Below are positions 9,324-20,850 of a stretch of DNA of 64,000 nucleotides, piece by piece (position 1 is the first letter of the stretch; each line of letters begins with the position of its first letter). The position numbers and the translations under genes are program-made. The notes beneath the pieces were generated by a model, which ran no database searches, had not been told where the DNA came from, and saw only the letters and a list, made by a program, of their open reading frames with translations. The stretch covers positions 13,926,880 through 13,990,879 of the forward strand of contig CATQJL010000112.1 of NCBI GenBank assembly GCA_958299035.1. Direction: 5' to 3'. Origin of the DNA: Cylicocyclus nassatus. Lineage: Eukaryota > Nematoda > Chromadorea > Rhabditida > Strongylidae.

Positions 9324-11716
9324 ACATCTTGGCATTTTTCATTTTACTCGGCTTGTCTGGTTCTACTAGGGGCTCAGCCAGTATACCAATAACCCGAACT
9401 TTCAGGCAACTCCGATGGCACATTTTTCTGTGACGGAAGGGTACATAGCTGGCTGGTATGACCAAGATGTGCTGTTCGCAGATCATCCGCTTTCGCAATT
9501 GCCTCCCTTCTGCAGTAATAGCTGCTAGCCATGTTTCTATTTTCAGCTACAGCTGCCTCCATGCTTGAGATACAGATTATTGATTAATGTGCTTAGCTTG
9601 GAAATGTTGGCACTAATCCTGTTGTTGCATTGCATTTTACTACTAACCGCTCTGAATTTATGCCATAAACGCACTTTCAGGTGCAAATATATGAAACAAA
9701 GAAATTAAAATAAAATAAGCAGGAGGAGCATACCACTATCAGTTGCCGTCCACATAATTGAAATCTGCTAGCAAACTTACCCATTTTTTGCGATTGTTTT
9801 GGTGGTAACTGTAGGATCGATTTTATATGAGGAATAGTCATGTATCTAGTTCGCCGAAGGAGGCGAGAAATACACTAGTTGGGAGCAATATATCAGGAAG
9901 CAGATAGTTCGTTGATAGAACTGGGGAGAATGCTGATTTCAATAACGACATTTAGTTCCAGTTCGATGAACTTGCAGGTTTTTTCTAATACCAACTGCTC
10001 TGCAGATTTGGAAGCCTTATAGGTGAAATGATGTTTCTTTCAATGTATTACTTGTAGGCCCTTCTGCTGCTTTCGCGCAAAGGATGCTCGCAATGCCCTA
10101 AAAATCACCCTCCCATTCTATTTCCTAGAAACAGAAGACCTTGCAATATGTGTGTTGGAACTTCAGGCTTCCATGATGTCTTCGTATATGCTAAAATCAT
10201 CCTCATTTTTCAGTGATGGTGCGCTTCGTCCCAGTGCGATGGTAGGTGAACTTTACGAGGTAACTGGGCCCTTAAATTTCCTGGTTTATCATATGATCAT
10301 ATAAATAATTTGATTGGTGAAACTTACTTAACTAAAGGCTAGTGATTTTTCGCACAAAAACTTACGTGTTTTTACATAGCTGTTATCATTTTCAGATGTA
10401 TTAGCCCGCATGCTTCTTGCTCTAAACGGCAGCTCTGGGCGCGCTGCTGCGCATGCGCTTCGCGAAGCGCCCCTCCATTGTGCAAACATCTTAGTTATGG
10501 CGCCCAGAGCAAGGAGTCCAAAGCGAAATCTTTTGTCCTTTTATTGGAAATTTTTGGGAATTGCGTCCTAGGAAAACCATAAGCTCATGTGAGATAGAAG
10601 CAGATTGCTAGGTTTCTAGCAAGTAGAACCTGTCCGCCATAAATTTTGCGGTTGTTTGATGTTCTTGCCTCTTACAATAGAAGCACCAGCATGTGTGTAA
10701 AAATGCTTACATCACCGTCAAGTTTTTTCTTCGGGATAGTTATGCGTTTTCAATAAAGAGGCAAAAGTCTGACATAAGGAATGAATAAATGTTACAACAA
10801 AGATTGTTAAGAAAAAAAGCTTACATCTCCTCCAGCCCAATCAATTATTGATTTCGCACCGACTATGCGTAAGGAAACAGCATTCCTGCAACTTTTCTGT
10901 GAATAAAGATCGAACAGTCAACGAAAATTACTCAAGATCGACACTTTTTAAGCAAGGTCTCCAAAAAAGGTTTTTTAAAAGAAAGTGAAAGAAGATAAAT
11001 CGATTCCCTTTGGAAAAGTTTATCGTTAAAAATTTCTGTGTCTTTTCTCCAAATCTCGTATTCACTTCTTTTGAACATCTTCTTATTTGACAGCCTTTGC
11101 ATTCCTAAAAATCTCTCAGCCTATCCTTTAGCTTTACTGCATTTCACAGTCTGAACATCTTCTCGAGGCGTAGCGATATAGAAAATGTTCAATCCGCTGC
11201 CGTAAGAGCGCTAGTTCTCCTGCGGCTGCAAAGTAACGGCGGCGCAACGCAAACGGCTCTAGGATATATCGCAGGGAGCCATGAGGCTTTGCTCCATAAC
11301 GCCTGCTCCTCCCCCTGTCACTAAACTCCTTTTCAGACCAATATGCCATAGACGTTAAGGGTGTCTGCAGACGGTTTCTAGCGAGTGTTACAACACTTCG
11401 AATGCAAAAGAATTTGTCTCTACTAAATTCAAACCATTGACCTCTCGGCTCTGAAACCAGCACGGAACCGCTACATCCTGCACCACCAACTTGCATGGGA
11501 GCGTCCTCAAACTCAAGTAGTGCTCAAAAACAAGATTTTTCAAGGTTCCTTAACTTTGTTTAGAAAAGCGTTCCGCAGAGGAATGCAGATTTGAAACAGC
11601 GTTACAAAATGCTTTAGGCGATGGATCTCATAACAACTAATCTCCTTTGTGAGAGATTTCAAACCTTCTAAGATCCTTTTTGCATTAAGTCATTGCAAGT
11701 AATATTGGTCTATAGA
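9324..11716. other. No gene recognised
   Basis: No conserved domain found. A minus-strand frame at 9,091-9,498 is partly piggyBac MITE and has no motif. GCTCTGGGCGC at 10,432 and its reverse complement at 10,500 form a small inverted pair that may mark a short MITE. A minus-strand frame at 11,134-11,496 (120 codons) is Arg/Ala-rich with no recognisable domain. Close to it, the reverse complement of about 11,430-11,495 weakly resembles a tRNA promoter. Confidence 0.35.
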
Positions 11717-11798
11717 AATGAACGCCACATTCGTGAAACAAAATTTCTAAGAGAGTCGGTAACGTTTAATGCACCGTTTTCTCTTTTCTAATGCTTAT

Positions 11799-12562
11799 TG
11801 TGGCGGCTCGGTGGGCCCTGAGCACCTAGATTTACCCGAGACACCCGCATGCTCGCCCGCTTAATACATACGACGCAGCCTATCCTACTAGTTTACCCTA
11901 GCGCGTAAGAAACAGTATTAAATTACTAACGTTTTATCCTTATGACATAAAACTACAGTTAAAAAAGACAAAAAGAACACTAAACTAAAAACAGATTACT
12001 ACTACTGCTAAGGACTAAACTACTAAACCTGAAACTCAACACGGGACGAGCTGCCCCATCCCGTGCTACCGATGCGCACGACTATAAACACAAACAAGTA
12101 ATATGCTCCCGAGGCTTCACCAATACAGATCCGCCACGCGTCGCCGGATACCAGGCGCGACAGCCTCTCCGCTCCCGAAGCTTACAAGATATCAAATCCC
12201 AAAGGTTTCAAAAGTAGCTCGTCCAAAAGAATCTCAAATCACACTTCGATCCTAATCAACTTCCGATCCGCTCGACCGCTAACGCAGAAGGAACATCAAA
12301 AGCGGGAGCTAACTGCCAGGCACGAGCACAATGGAAAACATACGAAAAGATTATCGATCGAAAAGGAAAGCGAACAGACGCTGCAATGAGGCGCCGCCGC
12401 TATATATAGCCTTTTGGCTGGCAACGCGCCAAGGCGAGGAGAGGTCCAGCGGCGATTGCGGCGAACGTAAGAAAGTGCCGTTATCGTCGCCGTGTAGCGC
12501 GGCAGCAACCAGTGCTCCCGGCCTCCTACTTCTAGGAGCGCTCGCATCGCGGAGCCGCGACA
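11799..12562 (-). repeat. 3' LTR of the gag-only retrotransposon
   Basis: 764 bp, beginning TGTGGCGGCTC and ending GCGACA on the + strand, so TG...CA in both orientations. It matches the right-hand LTR in length and almost every base; one difference seen is CTGAAACTCAAC here against CTGAAACGCAAC there. Both LTRs contain CTATATATAG, a TATA box on either strand. Confidence 0.9.
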
Positions 12563-12571
12563 CTCCCCCCA
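12563..12571 (-). promoter_or_regulatory. Polypurine tract of the LTR element
   Basis: On the minus strand GGGGGGAG immediately precedes the 3' LTR, the place where second-strand DNA synthesis is primed. Sequence and position both fit. It supports the minus orientation of the element. Confidence 0.65.
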
Positions 12572-13728
12572 GAAGCAGTGGGCTTGGGCGTTCGAGAGGT
12601 GGTTACGTGATAGCACCGGGGATCTGCGGTTAATGCCTTTAGCCGAAAATTTTGGATGACAAAGCGAAAAAGAAATAAAGGTTATCCATCGGTAGCACAG
12701 TAAGAGCGCGTCGAAAGTAAATGGATTGAAGATAACCCGTCCCGTGCCCAACAACAAACATACTTCAAGAGCGCACGAAGCGCATCCAACAAACAATACA
12801 AAAAATTCACAAAATCAAGTAATCATAATCGGATTGTGTCTGGGTAGTAGGCTGCTCGCTACTTGTAACTGACGAGGACCAGCGTTGTTGAGGTAGGCAA
12901 CAAACACAGTTGATTTGACGGGCCAAACGTGCTACCATGTTGGTAAGTACTGTAACACATAAACTTTGCGAGGCCAAATGAGCTTAGATGGAACAGTGCT
13001 TGCCATTCAGTGACCATCGTCAGTGGTATTCTGCCATCACGGCTACTGACCCTTCCACATTCTATCGCCTGCAACTCTAAATGAAAATTGAGGCGCGCGC
13101 GCACGCGAAATGACTACACACAAGAGCGCAAGGGATAGTCTCCTCCCCGATGGTATGGGGCTTAGCATGCTGCAACCTTTTTACGCCGATGTTACTATGG
13201 CAAAAACAATAATTCTACACAAAAAACGCAAAAATGGACGTAGTCCAGCCTCCCGCGACCACATGGGTAGTCTTAGGATATGTGCGCGACGCGCTAGCGA
13301 TGTTCCTGCGTTTAGAAAAAACGAATGAAAGGCGTGCCACAAAGGCTGGCTACAATATTCAAAAGGTGCAGCTACGGTTAAAAGCCAGGTTAAGCGCGGC
13401 AAATCAAATGAGCTGCGTGATCTGCAACACAGAGGGACAAATGCAAAAGGAAAAGTAAAAGTTACAAAAAAAAATAGATGGAAGAAATCAGAACTTTTAC
13501 TTAATCTTACCTATACTGTCCTCTAAAGGCGCGTCACGATCGCTCCTAGTAAGTTGTCAGTTTAGATGATACGGAACCAGCATTCTCGTGCGACGTTGCA
13601 CACAGACAGATGGGAAGCGCCGTGCGTGGGAACCTAGGAATGCAAAAGAGCAGAAAAACCAAAAATAACAGAAAAGTAAAAGAAACTGTAAAAAACATAG
13701 AAAAAAATGGGAGGTTCCTAGCAGGTAG
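12572..13728 (-). other. Region between gag and 3' LTR without pol
   Basis: No reverse transcriptase, integrase or protease motif is visible in any frame. A minus-strand frame at 13,557-13,784 overlaps the end of gag in another phase and contains about 26 consecutive hydrophobic residues (within HFFLCFLQFLLLFCYFWFFC and beyond). Another at 12,859-13,104 has no motif. The region may be what remains after loss of pol, or filler sequence unrelated to pol. Confidence 0.5.
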
Positions 13729-15645
13729 TCAAGAAGAGTGCGATCTGTGTTGTGCGTGGTCTGGAGAAGTCTGAGTTTCCGCAAACTGCACGCGCTTAGG
13801 CGAAGGAAGTCGACGATGGAAACGTGTCGGTGGAATAAACGAACTACGCGCTCGTGGTGGATTCAAGCACAATGCTAGATGGTGAGCTTTACCGCAGTAT
13901 AGGCACATGGGTGCAGAGCAAAACTTCGCAAGATGTCCGTAACCTAAGCATAACCAACAGAGTTGCTCTTGGCCAACGATGGCTCTTCGCTGCCTAGGAC
14001 GGGGTACTTCCACACAATCCTGCGGTTGGTGTCCTTCAACTAAACAGAAGACACAACAATCATCCTGTTCTGCGACATACTGCGATTGTGCTGGAGTGCG
14101 AGACGCACGTTGCGGGTAGTACGGGGATGGTGTCCTGGTTCTAGTCGAATGGTACTGAGATGGTAAGCGAAAGCTGCGCGAACATCTGGGGCAGACTGAT
14201 GACTGATACTGCGGCCTACTTCGCGTCGGACTATCGCTGGTGTACCTATGCGGGGAAGAAGAAGCTTGACGGACTGTAGAATCGGTGTTGTAGATGGCAT
14301 AAGGTGTGGGATCGGCGTCTTCGACTAACTGCAGCCTGTCGATAACCGTATCAAACGCTGTCAGTAGCTCGTCTACCGTCCACATCTGGTCTTCCTTATT
14401 CTTCATCTCGCCAACCTTCTCACGTGTACGTCGGGGGAACTTCGATCGAATCGTGTTCAGTGCACCTATCGACGATTCTTCCTTCAAGCGCTTCATTTGG
14501 GACCAAATAGCTCTGATGGAGCCAAGCGTAGCGCGCTGTGAAGCCGCAGACTCCTTTGCGGGCGCTTGCTTGTTAAGCTTGTCCCAGAGACGCATTCGCA
14601 GATGTTCCGGTCGATTGTAGGTGCTCTGGATGGTGCGTACTGCATCCTCATAATTCTCTTCAGTGGGCTGGAAATTCGCGATGATGTTCGCTGCGTCTCC
14701 TCTTAAGTGCGTCTTCAGGTACATGAACTTGACAGCTACCGGCACGCTGTTGTTGTTATGCACAGAAGCAGCAAAGATGTTCCAAAACTCAGGAAACGCG
14801 TCGATATCGCCAGAAAAGAATGGTATCTCGAATGAGGGTAAGCTGTACGAGGTATACGAAGATGGAACGCTCGTCGATGCAAGTGGGGGATTCGAAAATG
14901 GATTTGGCGAAGGGGTTTGGGATCCAAAAGGATGCATGCTCGTCGGAGCAGGAGGAGGGGTCGACTGGGGATTGCCAAATCCAGAAGGGACTCGCGGACA
15001 CTGGTCTCCCTGCGGAGGGTTCCCTGCGTCACTCGCGAGAGGGTCATGGTCAACTGGCGCGACTAAAGAAGGGTCCGATGGACGATCCTGAAAAAGAGGG
15101 ACCTGCGCGAGTTGAGCAGGCACTTGGGGTTGAGCGGTATCAGAAGAAGAAGGGGACGATGCGGGTTTGGGGACAGTGGAAGCAATCGACGAAAAGCAAC
15201 GCTCATAAAGCACGTCCGCATTCGGAAGGAGTTTGATCTCATTATCCAAACGCTCAAGTAGAATGTCCGCCTTCTCCAAGAGATCCGTCAATTCACTGGC
15301 GTCCCAGTGCGCGTGGATCTCCAAGAGGAGGGGAAACTCCCCCTGCTCGTCCGGCTTCTGACGAGCAAACTCCTCAGCTTCATCCCGCTGAGTGCGTAGA
15401 TAGGAAGCAGCACACTTGATGGAAGAAACAAAATTCGAAAGCAAACGTCTACGATTGATGACAAATTCGTAATCCTTGCCTGTATTGAAGGTAAGGGCGA
15501 CGTTGCTTTCCAAGTTGGTCTGTTCGGCTTCCGCGATCTTCTTGCGTAGCACGTTAGCTATTCTGGTGAATTGGGACTTATGGAATCCAAGGAGCGACAT
15601 ATCTGTAATGTGAGAGGCAGGAGCGACGGTAATATACGTGCACAC
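13729..15645 (-). CDS. gag: Gag polyprotein of a Pao/BEL-type retrotransposon
   Basis: This intact 638-codon frame encodes the structural protein that would form the cytoplasmic particle and package element RNA. The N-terminal third is coiled-coil-like and charged. Residues about 165-260 are Pro/Ser-rich. Residues about 265-360 (FEIPFFSGDIDAFPEFWNIF, KFMYLKTHLRGDAANIIANF) match the DUF1759 domain typical of Pao/BEL gag. Three Cys/His knuckles follow: CVFCLVEGHQPQDC (about 528-541), CWLCLGYGHLAKFC (about 561-574) and CLYCGKAHHLALC (about 580-592), for RNA binding. The first ATG is at 15,645; the Met of MSLLGFHKSQ, 15 codons later, is an alternative start. The frame is open, so it may still be expressed. 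No pol follows. Confidence 0.9.
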   Translation of the reverse strand: MCTYITVAPASHITDMSLLGFHKSQFTRIANVLRKKIAEAEQTNLESNVALTFNTGKDYEFVINRRRLLSNFVSSIKCAASYLRTQRDEAEEFARQKPDEQGEFPLLLEIHAHWDASELTDLLEKADILLERLDNEIKLLPNADVLYERCFSSIASTVPKPASSPSSSDTAQPQVPAQLAQVPLFQDRPSDPSLVAPVDHDPLASDAGNPPQGDQCPRVPSGFGNPQSTPPPAPTSMHPFGSQTPSPNPFSNPPLASTSVPSSYTSYSLPSFEIPFFSGDIDAFPEFWNIFAASVHNNNSVPVAVKFMYLKTHLRGDAANIIANFQPTEENYEDAVRTIQSTYNRPEHLRMRLWDKLNKQAPAKESAASQRATLGSIRAIWSQMKRLKEESSIGALNTIRSKFPRRTREKVGEMKNKEDQMWTVDELLTAFDTVIDRLQLVEDADPTPYAIYNTDSTVRQASSSPHRYTSDSPTRSRPQYQSSVCPRCSRSFRLPSQYHSTRTRTPSPYYPQRASRTPAQSQYVAEQDDCCVFCLVEGHQPQDCVEVPRPRQRRAIVGQEQLCWLCLGYGHLAKFCSAPMCLYCGKAHHLALCLNPPRARSSFIPPTRFHRRLPSPKRVQFAETQTSPDHAQHRSHSS

Positions 15646-16345
15646 AACGAGTACATGAAACGAGTAAATACATGTACGAGCAGGAACCTAACCTAAAAAC
15701 CCTAAAGAGGGACATACTACTAACTAACACGCTAGGGATACGTAGTAGGCGCAAAGGTAAGGAGCATTATAGGGTTGTCAAACGAGGGCAGAATCGCATG
15801 CCGTAGCAATGCGCGAATAACGCAAAAGCAATGCAAACAGCTTCGTCAGGTCTACCTGAAAGAACGACATGGTGAACGTTGCAACAGTTACCTCTCCCAG
15901 CGGTGATGCCCCAGTGGCGTGTGCTCCAGTAGCGTAAGGTCCGCCACAACGACTCCACCTCGCACTCGCAAATAAACTTGGTCCACTGTCATACCCATCC
16001 TTGCGCAAGACAACACGCTGGATCCAGGGGCTTATAGCTGTAAGTGCTGCCACCAACTTACTACTAGGTCACCCCACGCGCTGGCTACGCTTAAGGCTGC
16101 AGAACTAATGGGTTACCTGACACCTGAATGACGCGACTGAGCGCATGCCCTATCCACTGCTTGCCTGGACTTAAACTAGGTGCGGGGCGTGGTAGACTGC
16201 GGGATCGTTACGCACGCATGGAGGATGGGAAGTTAGAACTGCGCTACTACTGCGCGAAAACCTTCTGAGATGTTACCTACCCAACGCGACTAAGCAACGC
16301 GGCTACCCAACACTACACGCGGACGGAAACCGCATCCACCATGCG
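15646..16345 (-). other. 5' untranslated leader of the LTR element
   Basis: About 700 bp between the primer-binding site and the gag start contain no domain. They would hold the RNA packaging signal. Short antisense or overlapping frames at 15,767-16,056 carry no motif. Confidence 0.55.
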
Positions 16346-16363
16346 CTCGGCGACGATGCACCA
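16346..16363 (-). promoter_or_regulatory. Primer-binding-site-like sequence
   Basis: Directly inside the 5' LTR the minus strand reads TGGTGCATCGTCGCCGAG. TGG at this place is the complement of the CCA end of a tRNA, as expected for a primer-binding site. I cannot name the tRNA. Matching this 18-mer against the host tRNA set would settle it. Confidence 0.6.
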
Positions 16364-17127
16364 TGTGGCGGCTCGGTGGGCCCTGAGCACCTAGATTTAC
16401 CCGAGACACCCGCATGCTCGCCCGCTTAATACATACGACGCAGCCTATCCTACTAGTTTACCCTAGCGCGTAAGAAACAGTATTAAATTACTAACGTTTT
16501 ATCCTTATGACATAAAACTACAGTTAAAAAAGACAAAAAGAACACTAAACTAAAAACAGATTACTACTACTGCTAAGGACTAAACTACTAAACCTGAAAC
16601 GCAACACGGGACGAGCTGCCCCATCCCGTGCTACCGATGCGCACGACTATAAACACAAACAAGTAATATGCTCCCGAGGCTTCACCAATACAGATCCGCC
16701 ACGCGTCGCCGGATACCAGGCGCGACAGCCTCTCCGCTCCCGAAGCTTACAAGATATCAAATCCCAAAGGTTTCAAAAGTAGCTCGTCCAAAAGAATCTC
16801 AAATCACACTTCGATCCTAATCAACTTCCGATCCGCTCGACCGCTAACGCAGAAGGAACATCAAAAGCGGGAGCTAACTGCCAGGCACGAGCACAATGGA
16901 AAACATACGAAAAGATTATCGATCGAAAAGGAAAGCGAACAGACGCTGCAATGAGGCGCCGCCGCTATATATAGCCTTTTGGCTGGCAACGCGCCAAGGC
17001 GAGGAGAGGTCCAGCGGCGATTGCGGCGAACGTAAGAAAGTGCCGTTATCGTCGCCGTGTAGCGCGGCAGCAACCAGTGCTCCCGGCCTCCTACTTCTAG
17101 GAGCGCTCGCATCGCGGAGCCGCGACA
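16364..17127 (-). repeat. 5' LTR of the gag-only retrotransposon
   Basis: 764 bp, equal in length to the other LTR and nearly identical to it. A TATATATAG box at 16,966-16,974 sits in a GC-rich context (GCCGCTATATATAGCC) and is the likely promoter for minus-strand transcription. After its outer end comes CTTAT, the target duplication. Confidence 0.9.
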
Positions 17128-17492
17128 CTTATCAACTCTTGCAGCAAAAACAATAAGCTCTAGGAAAATTACCGAAATCTGCGACCCATGCTTTGATGTC
17201 AAAGTTCACAATTTTTCCAAATTTGCAAATCAATCCTCGGAAGGATTTCAAGTAACGAATGGATAGCTCAAATCCTACAAGATACAAAACAATTTTTTTC
17301 TCCTTTCCATAACTCGGCGTACTATTTCAATAGAATTTTACCGATGCTAACAACCAACTTTGTCATCTATAACCCCGTAGATAAATAGAGAGAGAGAAGC
17401 ACGGGTGTCATTTAATGCAATTTTTTTACCTCATTCTAGAGAATGTTTTTGTTCCCTATTCGTGAATTCTTCTGGGATAAAACCATCATAAC

Positions 17493-18636
17493 CAGGGTTG
17501 AGCGTGGGGTCAGGCGCGCCCGACCTGGGGGATCGTATTGAGAGTAAGACTGAGGGGGTGGGTCGTAATTAGGAACCGAATTTATTAAGTTGGGGAGATA
17601 CTGTGAAGGTGAAGAAGAAATGCGCTAGTCCGGTGGATATCGCGATCACATGAAGGAATGACGGTTATAAACAGCGTACTGATTGTTTCCACAATAGAAA
17701 CAATCAGTATGCTGTATATGACCGCCATTTGCTCACTTGTTCAGCCAAAATCCAAATCTTCTTCTCTTTTACCTTGACATGTGAGGTAAACAAGGAAGCT
17801 TGCTGTGTGAAGCGGGTATCATTTCCATAATCAGCATGTCAAACTACCTCTATGCTCTCTACAAACCATTACCTATTGCAGTTTCTAGTTCTCAACGCCT
17901 AAAAAGCGCGATTTTCAAACGTGATCAACTTGTTTCAGAAGTGAGAAAAGTCAGCTTTTGAATACTCATAACAAAGTAATGTTCTCTACAAGTCTATGCT
18001 ACAAATCGGACTTCATATCGCTTTCAAACAGCGAAGTAAGAAGTGCTGTCAAAATTCAACCGGCGCATTTTTCACGCTGAGTGTTTCAACTTCTCGGATT
18101 AGCACAAGGCCGAAACAAGTCGAATCAAGCTCAAACACTTACTGTGGAATCTTCGAGGATTGAGCTAGCGAATCACATAAAACTTGGATAGAAAAGCTTT
18201 TTTGGAAATAAAATTAATGGGGTCAGGCGCAACTCAAAAGGTCAGGCCCCTGAGCTTTTGGGGATTGCGCCTGACCCTCTTAACTTGCCTTCAACATTCA
18301 AAAATCTCCCCTTTTTTATATGAGTATTGTGCGCAAAGCCTTTTCTTGCTATATTGAAAATTTGAAGCCAAACACTCCACCCCTGTGAAAATTATAGCTC
18401 TGAAAAGAGGACTATCCAGATCTAAAACTCGCCATCAAGTTGCGTGTGGTTGTGCAATCGCGGAAAGTCGGGCCTAGAGACTTTCAAAAAATAGAAACCT
18501 GCAATGAAGGCTGGTCTTCTCCAGAATATAACATCCTAAGGACTTGGAGGTGAAGCGGAGGGTCGTTTAGGGGCTTTCACAAGGGGGGGGGGGGTCGTCT
18601 TTGAAGGGTTTGTGCCTGACATCCTGCTTAACCCTG
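17493..18636. mobile_element. hAT-type non-autonomous element
   Basis: This 1,144-bp element is flanked by a perfect 8-bp duplication ATCATAAC (17,485-17,492 and 18,637-18,644). The ends are CAGGGTTGAGCGTGGGGTCA on the left and, reverse-complemented, CAGGGTTAAGCAGGATGTCA on the right. Eight-bp duplications and CAGGG ends fit hAT. It has an internal palindrome at 17,655-17,725 (TGATTGTTTCC around ACAATA), several GGTCAGGCGC repeats near 17,510 and 18,222, and no transposase. Confidence 0.8.
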
Positions 18637-19085
18637 ATCATAACTATATTTTTCAACTCGCTTCGGGCTGCACCCTAAATTTGATGTTTTGAATCCGTAA
18701 ACTTTCTTGCTTTGCAATGTTAGCTTGAATTATACTATCAATTTGAATGTTTCAAATTCCGGGAAAATATTGGTTTGATGACATTGCGGCTGACGTAATC
18801 CTGTCAAAATCCAGTGCTTTTTTCAAAAAAAAAGTCCCTTGAAAAATACAGCGAGCTATGAAAAAAAATTGCACTGTATTCTCTAAGGTTTGCTCAACCC
18901 AGTTTAGAACTCTTTCGAAGATTTGATATAAAAGATTAGAAAAATTGTGAAACTTGACCATCTCCAAAAGCGAAGATCGCAGATTTTGGTGATTATCCCA
19001 GAGCTTATTGACTGTGGTGCAACGTTTCTACGAGTTTTAGAATGGAAATAAAATGCTGCATCGAATGCTGCCAAGATCAACGATT

Positions 19086-20312
19086 TCATTCAATGTCGAG
19101 ATAAACAAAAGACTAGAAACTCATTCGTATACGGGTATGAGTAGGGGAAATCGGCAGAGAAAAGCGACTAAAATCCCAGAATACAGCCATAAAAGCTAGC
19201 TTGTGATAAAACGTGCGAATAGCCTTGATTTGATATCGATGTGACAGAGATAGATAGGTCACTGAATCACTCACTGACAGGTCGAGGTGTCGAATGACGC
19301 ACTATTGCTTCTCATTTTCCCTATTTTACATTTCAACTCAAAAAAATTCGAAAATTCATTTCTAGTGTAATTCTCTTAAAGCTTATATCGTTAAAATACA
19401 CGATTCAAGGATTTTTTTTATCAAGCACATACTAAAAGGGCAAGTTTTCCTTTTCTATCATGTACTAAATCAAAAGATTTCATTGGCCGTGGAAAAAGTA
19501 ACGGAATCCCAAAATTCTCGATGCAATAATTATGCATTAATCTAATACCTTTCGAAAAAATGTGTTTTCTGCCACCAGTCTCTTTCCTTCTTTATTCCTT
19601 TGCGCAATTAAGACAATTAATTAGACAATTAATGCTCTACCCTTTTTCCATGCCGGTTAGCCGAAATGGCTCTTAATGGATATGAGACCTTCTTCCGCCT
19701 CCATTGTTGACCGCAACACAAATCAGCTTGAACTTAAGACAGTTCAACAGGATTATTGGACTCCGTCTAAATAAACAAGCTCACTGAGAGCACGGTATAA
19801 AACGAGTAGACATGGGCAGTTGGTCCGCTTTCCATGCTCTTATATCCGTATGCCAATCAAGCAGCTAGTTCAGTCGTAAACACTTTGATAGCTGCAACTA
19901 TTTGTATGTACGTTCAAATTGTTTTAAAGGCCTCCATAAAACTTCGATCAGTGATTTCAAAATACGAGAGTGCTGAAGGCATCGCATGCTACACTTTTGA
20001 CACATTTTCAGAAAAGCAGCACAATACTCTGTCTTTGGATCTGTGCCTGTATTCAAACATATGCGCTTGCAGTGTTAAATCCAGCACTCATCTCTGAAGT
20101 ACAAGAAGCTCTTTATTACCTAGAGTTGACAACCAGAGCGGTTCTTGCATTATCGAGCTTCGCTAATTTAAGTTCAGCGAGCATACTAAATCAGGTGCAG
20201 CACAGCACAAAAAAGAGATAGCAACGGGACATTTGTCCAAAAAGCTAAATGATTCAAAAATATTGACGATTAAGCTGCCCTTGTGCACCAAGACTACGCC
20301 TAAAACGGTCCC
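19086..20312. other. No gene recognised
   Basis: AT-rich, with short frames only (for example 19,834-20,097), none with a motif. A small duplication ACAATTAATTAGACAATTAAT lies near 19,612-19,632. No clear inverted-repeat ends seen. Confidence 0.35.
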
Positions 20313-20335
20313 NNNNNNNNNNNNNNNNNNNNNNN
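20313..20335. other. Short assembly gap (23 N)
   Basis: A run of 23 N in the sequence. Frames crossing it are meaningless. Confidence 0.99.
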
Positions 20336-20756
20336 CTCCTAGCAATAGAAGCAGAAAAGCCTATAGATCACTTATAATGAGAAGAAGAGCGATAGAAATT
20401 CACTCAGCGTTCCCTACGGTACTTTTCTTACCATATGCCAAAAATGATCCAAAAATGTGATATTATCAGTGGTAAATGACCAAATGCTTATATCAGTGAT
20501 AAAGGTAAATAAAAACTGCCCAGTTTTTCGCGATAGTTTTCGATAATAAGAACTTGGTACCAGAACCTGCTATTTGCGATTCGCGCTGTGATAAATGTTC
20601 ACAAAAGCTTTACCATAGAAACAAAGTATCACCGTGTGTCTAACGTGTCACCATGAATTACGGACATACCTTATACCAAAAGATTGGTCTCATCAAGCTG
20701 AAGCCGAATCTTCTTGCAGATCTCATATAAAGTTGTTCTAGAAAAAGTTACAGCTA

Positions 20757-20850
20757 AATCCCGCTTATCCCGCAAATCCGTGAAGTCGCGGATCCCGAGA
20801 ATCCCGCGAATCCCGACGATCTCTCGAATCCCGACAGTCGCGCAATTTTG
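20757..20850. repeat. Short CCCGCGAATCCCGA-type minisatellite
   Basis: Irregular direct repeats of ATCCCG(A/C)GA-like words over about 90 bp (ATCCCGAGA, ATCCCGCGA, ATCCCGACG and so on). It resembles in style the CGCGAAATTCCGG runs of the terminal array. It lies at the 3' side of LINE-2. Confidence 0.5.

Larger units (their letters stand above)
11799..17127 (-). mobile_element. Non-autonomous Pao/BEL-type LTR retrotransposon (gag only)
   Basis: This complete 5,329-bp element has two 764-bp LTRs and a perfect 5-bp target duplication, CTTAT (11,794-11,798 and 17,128-17,132). It reads on the minus strand, so the 5' LTR is at 16,364-17,127. A primer-binding-like site and a purine tract lie at the expected places. 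The only large gene is gag (13,729-15,645). I find no protease, reverse transcriptase, RNase H or integrase, although about 1.17 kb lies between gag and the 3' LTR. The LTRs differ at only one base that I noticed, so the insertion is recent. Mobility would need pol supplied in trans. Confidence 0.9.
11717..19085. mobile_element. Old foldback MITE of the TTAGGTCATTCC family, host of two later insertions
   Basis: Sequence at 11,717-11,798 and 17,133-17,400 reads, with divergence, like the left arm of the 1,020-bp MITEs found in the Penelope copies (compare GAACGCCACATTCGTG with GGGCGCCACATTTGATGG, and ATCTGCGACCCATGCTTT in both). 18,740-19,085 matches the opposite arm. The copy is split by the LTR retrotransposon (11,799-17,127) and by an hAT-type MITE (17,493-18,636). 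The outermost TIRs are too diverged to fix, so the boundaries are approximate. Confidence 0.5.

Noticed and set aside
11134..11496. 120-codon minus-strand frame, and a tRNA-like stretch in the reverse complement of 11,430-11,495
   Set aside because: No protein motif. The tRNA-like B box (GGTTTGAATTT) deviates at several positions and no cloverleaf forms.
12296..12796. Open frames inside the LTRs and just next to them (also 16,861-17,202)
   Set aside because: They lie in LTR sequence, repeat in both LTRs and run into different flanks. No domain. LTR open frames of this size arise by chance in GC-rich DNA.
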